Origin: Actinomycetota bacterium
Lineage (GTDB): Bacteria; Actinomycetota; Thermoleophilia; Solirubrobacterales; Solirubrobacteraceae
NCBI GenBank assembly: GCA_005883905.1
Contig: VAYD01000195.1
Location: forward strand, 1 to 9,046
Length of the DNA: 9,046 nt
Direction of reading: 5' to 3'
The notes below the pieces were generated by a model. The model saw only the letters and a program-made list of their open reading frames with translations, made no database searches and was not told the origin of the DNA. A program made the position numbers and the translations under genes. This document shows, in pieces, positions 5,203-9,046 of this stretch (positions are counted from its first letter, which is position 1; every line of letters begins with the position of its first letter).

Positions 5203-5222
5203 TGCTGACCATGGGTCAACAA
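5202..5222. promoter_or_regulatory. Operator-like inverted repeat, copy 2, over the start codon
   Basis: TGACC-ATG-GGTCA (5206-5218) is a perfect 5-bp-arm repeat whose 3-bp centre is the ATG start codon at 5211. The symmetry extends out to TTG (5202-5204) and CAA (5220-5222) with one mismatched pair. It repeats the half-sites of the copy at 5174-5188. A repressor bound here would cover the transcription start. Confidence 0.6.
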
Positions 5223-5549
5223 GCGACAGCCAAACGACGGATCCCCTGGCCGGTGCCGGCATTCGGCGTCCTCCTCGTCGCAGCCGAGAGCATCTGGGTG
5301 CTCGCGTCGCTGTTCCTCGCCGCGATGACGTGCGACGAGGGCTGCGACCCCGCCTCCGTGCTCTGGCGCGACAACCCGGACGCGTGGCAGTGGCACGCGT
5401 TCCCGATCGTCTCCGGGATCGGCCTGCTGTGCACGATCACCGCGGTCACGTTCGCCCTCCGCGACAAACCCCGTGACGCGGTGGTGTCGTTCGGCCTCTC
5501 CGTGGCTGCGATGGTCGTCTGGGGCGTCATCTACTCGTCGGGCTTCTGA
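5211..5549 (+). CDS. Three-TM membrane protein of unknown function
   Basis: A 112-residue protein with three hydrophobic segments at about residues 16-39, 65-83 and 90-108. The N-terminus (MGQQATAKRRIP) is basic and probably cytoplasmic. The loop after TM1 carries C41 and C45 in TCDEGCDP and would be outside the membrane, so these could form a disulfide or bind a metal. I do not recognise the family. ATG 5211 is chosen over in-frame TTG 5202 because it fits the leaderless promoter, whose -10 ends at 5202. It has its own promoter with two embedded operators, so it is probably tightly repressed until some signal appears. Its 3' end overlaps the convergent gene by 23 bp. Confidence 0.75.
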   Translation: MGQQATAKRRIPWPVPAFGVLLVAAESIWVLASLFLAAMTCDEGCDPASVLWRDNPDAWQWHAFPIVSGIGLLCTITAVTFALRDKPRDAVVSFGLSVAAMVVWGVIYSSGF

Positions 5550-5934
5550 GCGCGGCACGCGCCGCCTCAACGTCCGACCACGGCTCCCAGCGCGTGATGC
5601 GCTGCTTGTCGTCGAGGTAGAACAGGAGCCCGAGGGGCTCGTCGATCTCGCGGCCGTCGCGCTCGCCGCGGTGGCGCACGTGGAGCAGCACGCGGCCAGG
5701 GATCTCCTCGGTGTCGACGAGCTCCTGGCTGTAGCCGCGCCACCACGCCATCCATACGGCCAGCGAGTCCAGCGCGGGGCCGACGCCGGTGTTGACCGGC
5801 TCGCCCGGGAAGCCCTCGTAGTGCGACAGGTCGTGGACGACGCCGGGCGTCATGCCGTCGACGACGGTGTCCAGGTCACGCTCCTCCCAGGCGCGCCAGG
5901 TGTGAAGCACGGCGTCGGCGCCGGTGGGCGACAT
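5527..5934 (-). CDS. NTF2/SnoaL-like domain protein
   Basis: A 135-residue single-domain NTF2-like fold protein. It opens with the helix VLHTWRAWEERDLDTVVDGM, followed by the strand VVHDLSHYEGFPGEP, a Trp-rich helix (WMAWWRGY), and the strand pair RVLLHVRHRGERDG and LGLLFYLDDKQRITRWEPW. It closely resembles the C-terminal domain of the protein at 7072-7815, sharing DLSHY, GEP, VRH-GERDG and the RW-containing last strand. NTF2-like proteins range from polyketide cyclases and isomerases to small-molecule binders, so no reaction can be named. ATG 5934 is chosen because the domain starts right there; upstream codons run into the next gene in antisense. TAGAGT on this strand (5950-5945) is a possible -10. 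Its stop lies within the convergent membrane-protein gene. Confidence 0.82.
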   Translation of the reverse strand: MSPTGADAVLHTWRAWEERDLDTVVDGMTPGVVHDLSHYEGFPGEPVNTGVGPALDSLAVWMAWWRGYSQELVDTEEIPGRVLLHVRHRGERDGREIDEPLGLLFYLDDKQRITRWEPWSDVEAARAALRSPTSR

Positions 5935-5989
5935 CGTGCGCGCGACTCTATAGGGCGTCACCCGCGCTCTCCCTGGGTAAGGGGCGCGC

Positions 5990-6787
5990 ATGAGCCTGCA
6001 CGTGGACCCTGCCGAGCTCGCCGGCCGGCTGGCTCGGGACGCGCATGGACGGCCGCTGGGCGAAGTCGAGACCGTGTTCGAGGACAAGGACGAGGGCGGC
6101 TCGCGCTTCGTCGGGATCGACACCGAGGACGGGCGCGTGGTCGTGCCCGTCGAGGGCGCCGAGGTCGACCCGACCGTCTATGCGATCGACCTGCCGTACA
6201 TGATCGACCGCATCACCGGCGCTCCGACGATCTCGCCGGGGACCGAGGACCTCGACCCCGAGACCGAGCGCCGCGTCGTGGAGCACTTCGGGATCGAGCA
6301 GCCCAAGCCGCCCAAAGAGCCGCCGGTCCGGCCCGTGCCGGAGCCGACCGCGACGCTCGAGCCGGTCGTCGAGGCCGAAGCGGAGCCCGTTCCGGCCGAA
6401 CCCGCAGGCGAGGAGGTCGTGCTCTCCGAGGAGCAGCTTGTCGTGGAGACCGAGCGCGTCCCGGCGCAGCACGTCCGGGTCCGCAAGGAGATCGTCGAGG
6501 AGGAGGTCACAGTCACCGTCGTGCTGCGCCACGAGGAGCTCGTCATCGAGCGCGAGCCGATCCAGCCGGGCGAGCTGCCGGCCGAGAGCGCCGGCGGGCC
6601 GAAGCTCGACGAGCCGCCGATCGAGATCGTGCTGTGGGCCGAGGAGCCGGTCGTCACGACCCGGGCGGTCCCGACCGAGCGCGTGCGCGTGCTGCGCACC
6701 CTGGGCTCCCAGCAGCAGGATCTGACCGCACAGCTGCGCCGCGAGCGCGCGTCCTTCGACCACGCACCAGGAGACGAGGAACGATGA
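5990..6787 (+). CDS. PRC-barrel and DUF2382 (YsnF/AvaK-like) stress protein
   Basis: A 265-residue acidic protein. Residues 1-75 resemble a PRC-barrel (GRPLGEVETVFED, then RFVGIDTEDGRVVVPVEGAE and VYAIDLPYMIDR). A Pro/Glu-rich linker covers about 103-140. Residues 141-257 match DUF2382 and contain two repeat halves: VVLSEEQLVVETERVPAQHV with VRVRKEIVEEEVTVTVVLRH, then IEIVLWAEEPVVTTRAVPTE with RVRVLRTL. PRC-barrels mediate protein or RNA contacts, and DUF2382 proteins such as B. subtilis YsnF are general-stress proteins; the exact role is unknown. No membrane segment is present. ATG 5990 has AAGGGG at 5979-5984. The GGGTAA at 5975-5980 resembles the -10 of stress sigma factors (SigB/SigF type), but I see no matching GTTT -35. 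An ATGA overlap couples it to the next gene. Confidence 0.85.
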   Translation: MSLHVDPAELAGRLARDAHGRPLGEVETVFEDKDEGGSRFVGIDTEDGRVVVPVEGAEVDPTVYAIDLPYMIDRITGAPTISPGTEDLDPETERRVVEHFGIEQPKPPKEPPVRPVPEPTATLEPVVEAEAEPVPAEPAGEEVVLSEEQLVVETERVPAQHVRVRKEIVEEEVTVTVVLRHEELVIEREPIQPGELPAESAGGPKLDEPPIEIVLWAEEPVVTTRAVPTERVRVLRTLGSQQQDLTAQLRRERASFDHAPGDEER

Positions 6788-7053
6788 CCACGCAGGAAAC
6801 CGAGCACCAGGAGCGCCTCGGCGGCGACGCGCCCGTGCGCTTCTCCGCCCGCCCCGCGGCCACGAACGGCAGCGCCCAGCCGCGGCACACGACGCATCGC
6901 TGGGAGTTCGCCCGTTCGACGGAGTTCGCCGTGTTCGCGATCGGCGTGGTTGCCGTCCTCGTCGCGGCGGCGGTCGACGACGGCTTCGGCGCCGAGCGCG
7001 CATGGACGCTCGTGACCGTCCTCGCCGCGGCATTCATCCTCAGCCGTCGCTGA
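6784..7053 (+). CDS. Small two-TM membrane protein
   Basis: An 89-residue protein. Residues 1-45 are hydrophilic and probably cytoplasmic. They are followed by TM1 (about 46-64, STEFAVFAIGVVAVLVAAAV), a short acidic loop (DDGFGAER) and TM2 (about 72-86), ending SRR. The pattern of a W-E-F-x-R-S-T-E-F entry and a RAWTLVT second helix resembles small uncharacterised actinobacterial membrane proteins. It overlaps the PRC/DUF2382 gene by 4 bp (ATGA) and has AGGAGA at 6769-6774, so the two are cotranscribed and may act together at the membrane, perhaps in stress response. The function is not known. Confidence 0.8.
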   Translation: MTTQETEHQERLGGDAPVRFSARPAATNGSAQPRHTTHRWEFARSTEFAVFAIGVVAVLVAAAVDDGFGAERAWTLVTVLAAAFILSRR

Positions 7054-7059
7054 TCTCCG

Positions 7060-7065
7060 TAGAGT
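7060..7065 (+). promoter_or_regulatory. Probable -10 element, leaderless start
   Basis: TAGAGT fits the TANNNT pattern and ends 6 nt before ATG 7072, putting the transcription start on the start codon. The same TAGAGTCG stretch precedes the paralogous gene starting at 5934 on the other strand. No convincing -35 hexamer is visible. Confidence 0.4.
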
Positions 7066-7071
7066 CGGGGC

Positions 7072-7815
7072 ATGTCCCCCGGCGAGCTCGTGCGCTCATG
7101 GTGGGAGGCCCCCGATCGCGAGGCGCTGATCGCCGCCTGTGAGCCCGGCGTCGAGTGGGACCTGAGGCGGTTCGAGGGCTGGAGCGGCGAGCGGGCCGCC
7201 CGCGGCCGCGACGGCGTTCGCGCGGTGCTGCAGCAGCTCGGCTGGTCCGGCTGTGGCACATGCATCGCTTGCGGCGACAAGGTGCTCGCCGACGTCCACG
7301 ACGACGAGACGTCGGCCGTGGTGCACGAGCTGAGCGGCGAGCGGCTCGTGCGCCTGGCGTCGATCACCGACCTGTGGGACGCGCAGCTCGAGCTGACCGG
7401 CACGGGCCCGATCGCTGTCGTGCGCGGCGTCTGGGCGGCCTGGGAGGCGCGCGACATGGACCGTGTGCTGGCGTGCTTCTCCGACGACGTCGTGTTCGAC
7501 CTCAGCCACTACGACGCCTGGGTCGGCGAGCCGCGCTACGAGGGCCCGACGTCGATGATCCGCTTCCTCGCGCAGTGGATGTCCTGGTTCCACGGCTACC
7601 ACCAGGAGGTGCTCGGCGACGAGCTCCACGGCCGCGACGTGCTGCTGAGCGTCCGCCACGGCGGCGAGCGCGACGGCGTGGTGCTCGACGAGATCGGCGG
7701 GCTGGTCTACGCCGTGCGACCCGACGGCAAGATGGATCGCTGGACGATCTTCCCCTCGCCCGGCCAGGCCCGCGCCTGGATCGATCTACGGCAGGCGCCC
7801 GCCGAAGCGCAATGA
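7072..7815 (+). CDS. Tandem two-domain NTF2/SnoaL-like protein
   Basis: A 247-residue protein made of two NTF2-like domains, at about residues 1-108 and 113-237. They share the strand pattern WDLRRFEGWSGE (domain 1) and FDLSHYDAWVGE (domain 2). Domain 2 is clearly paralogous to the 135-residue product at 5527-5934 (DLSHY, GEP, VRHGGERDG, RW). Domain 1 carries an unusual Cys cluster, C61-x2-C64-x2-C67 in SGCGTCIACGDK, absent from domain 2, which could bind a metal or be redox active. No signal peptide is seen. The ligand or reaction is unknown. The gene probably arose by duplication and fusion of the domain seen in its neighbour. It overlaps the convergent VWA gene by 30 bp. Confidence 0.82.
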   Translation: MSPGELVRSWWEAPDREALIAACEPGVEWDLRRFEGWSGERAARGRDGVRAVLQQLGWSGCGTCIACGDKVLADVHDDETSAVVHELSGERLVRLASITDLWDAQLELTGTGPIAVVRGVWAAWEARDMDRVLACFSDDVVFDLSHYDAWVGEPRYEGPTSMIRFLAQWMSWFHGYHQEVLGDELHGRDVLLSVRHGGERDGVVLDEIGGLVYAVRPDGKMDRWTIFPSPGQARAWIDLRQAPAEAQ

Positions 7816-8736
7816 CGTCCCCGCGGCGCCGAGCAGCAGGAGCAGCCCGGCGATCCCGAAGCCGACGGTGAGCTCGCGCTTCTCGATCTTGCTGCCGAGG
7901 CTCGAGCCGAGGCTCTTGTAGATCGAGCCGAGCCGGTCGGCGTCGGACGCGGCGAAGCTGCGGGCGTGCGTGATGCGCGAGATCTGGCGCAGGGTCGCGG
8001 GATCGGGCGTTGCCGGCAGCGGCGGGCCGAACGGGTCGGGGTTCGGCACGACCGCGTCCTCGGTGCCGAGCGCGACCGTGAAGATCGGGATCTTGAGCTT
8101 GGCGGCGTCCTGCGCGACCGGGATCGGGCTGCGCCCGACGGTCCGGGCGCCGTCGGAGAGCAGGATGATCGCCGACGCGTTCGGCTTGGACTGCTTGCTC
8201 TGCTGCTGCAGCAGCGCCAGCGCCACGGCCAGCGCGTCGCCGGTCGCGGTGCCGCCGTTGGCGACCTGGCTGTCCACGACGTGCTTGATGGCGCCGTAGT
8301 CGCTCGTCGGCGCCTGCGCCGCGTCCGGCTGCAGGGAGAACGCGACGATCCCGAGCTTGACGCCCTGCGGCAGTTCCTTGATGAAGCTGTTGGCGGCGGT
8401 CTGGGCGGCCTTGAGGCGGGTCGGCCGGACGTCGGTGGCCTGCATCGAGCCCGAGTGGTCGGTGACGAGCATGATCGACGCCGACGAGAGGGCGACGCGG
8501 ACCGTGTGCTGCGGCCTGGCGGCGGCGACGGCGAGCATCGCCATCGCCGCGAGCGCCAGCGCCGTCGGCAGGACGCGCCGCCAGCGCGGCACGACCGGCA
8601 GCGCCGCGAGCATCGACGAGACGGCGGGGAAGCGGATCTCGTAGCGGCGCGCCCGCCGGCGCGCGGCGTACAACGCCGCGATCGCCACCGGCACGGCGAG
8701 CAGCGCGAGCAGCCACCACGGGGACCCGAAGCTCAC
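7786..8736 (-). CDS. BatA-like VWA-domain membrane protein
   Basis: A 316-residue protein with TM helices at about 6-24, 56-74 and 290-308, and a von Willebrand factor A domain between the second and third. The metal-ion-dependent adhesion site is complete: D93-x-S95-x-S97 (TDHSGSM), T163 (GGTATGDAL) and D195 (LLSDGA). This N-terminal double-TM plus VWA plus C-terminal TM layout is that of BatA/aerotolerance-operon proteins. These work with a MoxR AAA+ ATPase and a DUF58 protein and are thought to act in envelope maintenance or protein-complex assembly. GTG 8736 forms a GTGA overlap with the stop of the upstream DUF58 gene and has GGAGG 5 nt upstream. A Gln-Ser-Lys-rich stretch (LLQQQSKQSKP) lies within the VWA domain. 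MoxR would lie further upstream on this strand, beyond the window. Confidence 0.9.
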   Translation of the reverse strand: MSFGSPWWLLALLAVPVAIAALYAARRRARRYEIRFPAVSSMLAALPVVPRWRRVLPTALALAAMAMLAVAAARPQHTVRVALSSASIMLVTDHSGSMQATDVRPTRLKAAQTAANSFIKELPQGVKLGIVAFSLQPDAAQAPTSDYGAIKHVVDSQVANGGTATGDALAVALALLQQQSKQSKPNASAIILLSDGARTVGRSPIPVAQDAAKLKIPIFTVALGTEDAVVPNPDPFGPPLPATPDPATLRQISRITHARSFAASDADRLGSIYKSLGSSLGSKIEKRELTVGFGIAGLLLLLGAAGTSLRFGGRLP

Positions 8737-9046
8737 CGCAGCCTCCGCCCGAGCACGACGAGCCAGTCGTCGTCGGTGCTCAGCGTCACGTGGTCGATGC
8801 GCAGGCGCTTGAGCTCGCGAGCGACGCCCTCGCGGCGCTCGCGCTCGATCGCAGCGAAGCGCTCGCGGAGATGCGGCGACGACGTATCGACCTCGACGCG
8901 GGCGCCGGTCTCCGGGTCGACCAGGGCGAGCCGGCCGACCGCCGGCACCTCGGCTTCGCGCGGGTCGACGATCTCGATCGCGAACACTGCGTGATGCACG
9001 CGCAGCGCGCCGAGCGCGCGCTCCCAGCCGGTCTGGTCGCGGAAGT
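8733..9046 (-). CDS. DUF58 domain protein, C-terminal part (cut by window edge)
   Basis: The minus-strand frame is open from the window edge to TGA at 8735-8733, giving about 103 visible residues; the start lies beyond base 9046, so GTG at 8999 is internal. The visible sequence, from FRDQTGWERALGALRVHHAV through FAIEIVDPREAEVPAVGRLA and LVDPETGARVEVDTS to a closing helix and strand (LSTDDDWLVVLGRRL), matches the C-terminal half of DUF58 proteins, a degenerate VWA-like module. DUF58 genes sit between moxR and VWA (bat) genes, as here, and their products are thought to form a complex with them at the membrane. The 4-bp overlap with the VWA gene indicates translational coupling. Confidence 0.85.
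   Translation of the reverse strand, partial: FRDQTGWERALGALRVHHAVFAIEIVDPREAEVPAVGRLALVDPETGARVEVDTSSPHLRERFAAIERERREGVARELKRLRIDHVTLSTDDDWLVVLGRRLR

Noticed and set aside
5948..7033. 361-codon minus-strand frame opposite the PRC/DUF2382 gene
   Set aside because: The plus-strand gene has clear domain structure, a good ribosome binding site and coupling to the next gene; the antisense product is Arg/Leu/Asp-rich without motifs.
8195..8219. CTG/CAG-rich stretch with a short palindrome
   Set aside because: It encodes the LLQQQSKQ segment of the VWA protein in frame and is too short to call a functional repeat.
7502..8719. 405-codon minus-strand frame and a 342-codon plus-strand frame (7966-8994) in the same region
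   Set aside because: Both are shadows of the VWA gene at 7786-8736, which has an intact MIDAS motif and TM helices; the shadow translations are low-complexity Arg/Ala/Gly.
1..9046. Mobile element or genomic island carrying the ars genes
   Set aside because: No transposase, integrase, tRNA end, terminal repeats or obvious shift in base composition is seen at either side of the operon.

Overview
The window is very GC-rich (roughly 70%) and densely packed. Neighbouring genes overlap or abut, GTG and TTG starts occur, and several genes have an actinobacterial TANNNT -10 element only 6-8 nt before the start codon with no Shine-Dalgarno sequence, which suggests leaderless transcripts. Together with the gene families present (actinobacterial-type ArsR with an N-terminal CysCys pair, PRC-barrel/DUF2382 stress protein, DUF58-VWA pair), this points to a high-GC actinobacterium, probably Thermoleophilia/Solirubrobacterales. 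The lineage is an inference from style, not from a marker gene. No rRNA, tRNA, CRISPR array, insertion sequence or phage gene is visible.

Layout. 1-567: 3' part of a cyclase-family (kynurenine formamidase-like) metal-dependent hydrolase. 591-965: small single-domain cupin. 962-1600 (minus): six-TM cation-efflux-type transporter whose N-terminus lacks any standard start codon. 1601-1660: divergent control region with an 8-bp-arm inverted repeat, the probable ArsR operator. 1661-4837: six-gene arsenic operon in which every gene overlaps the next. 4839-4866: 28-bp perfect palindrome with a LexA-box-like core. 4867-5199: small gene of unknown function. 5174-5222: two TGACC-N3-GGTCA operators embedded in a promoter for a 3-TM protein (5211-5549). 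5527-5934 (minus): NTF2/SnoaL-like protein. 5990-7053: PRC-barrel/DUF2382 protein plus a small 2-TM protein. 7072-7815: two-domain NTF2-like protein, paralogous to the 5527-5934 product. 7786-9046 (minus): DUF58 protein (cut by the window edge) followed by a BatA-like VWA protein.

The centrepiece is the ars operon arsR-arsI-arsN1-[R2-like oxidase]-aqp-arsC. ArsC reduces arsenate to arsenite. An aquaporin-family channel could let arsenite leave down its gradient, and no ArsB or Acr3 pump is present. ArsI cleaves C-As bonds of trivalent methyl- and aryl-arsenicals. ArsN1 acetylates the arsenical antibiotic arsinothricin. ArsR senses As(III). In the middle, translationally coupled on both sides, lies a ferritin-like di-metal protein of the R2lox (R2-like ligand-binding oxidase) type. 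It has a full six-residue metal site and the cross-link tyrosine, but isoleucine where characterised members have the cross-link valine. I know of no assigned role for such an enzyme in arsenic biology. It is the best candidate here for an undescribed activity, for example oxidation or processing of an organoarsenical.

The second half looks like general stress and envelope functions. The two NTF2-like paralogues flank a PRC/DUF2382 gene pair, and the DUF58-VWA pair belongs to the MoxR-associated type of locus. Three convergent gene pairs overlap at their 3' ends with no room for terminators between them.
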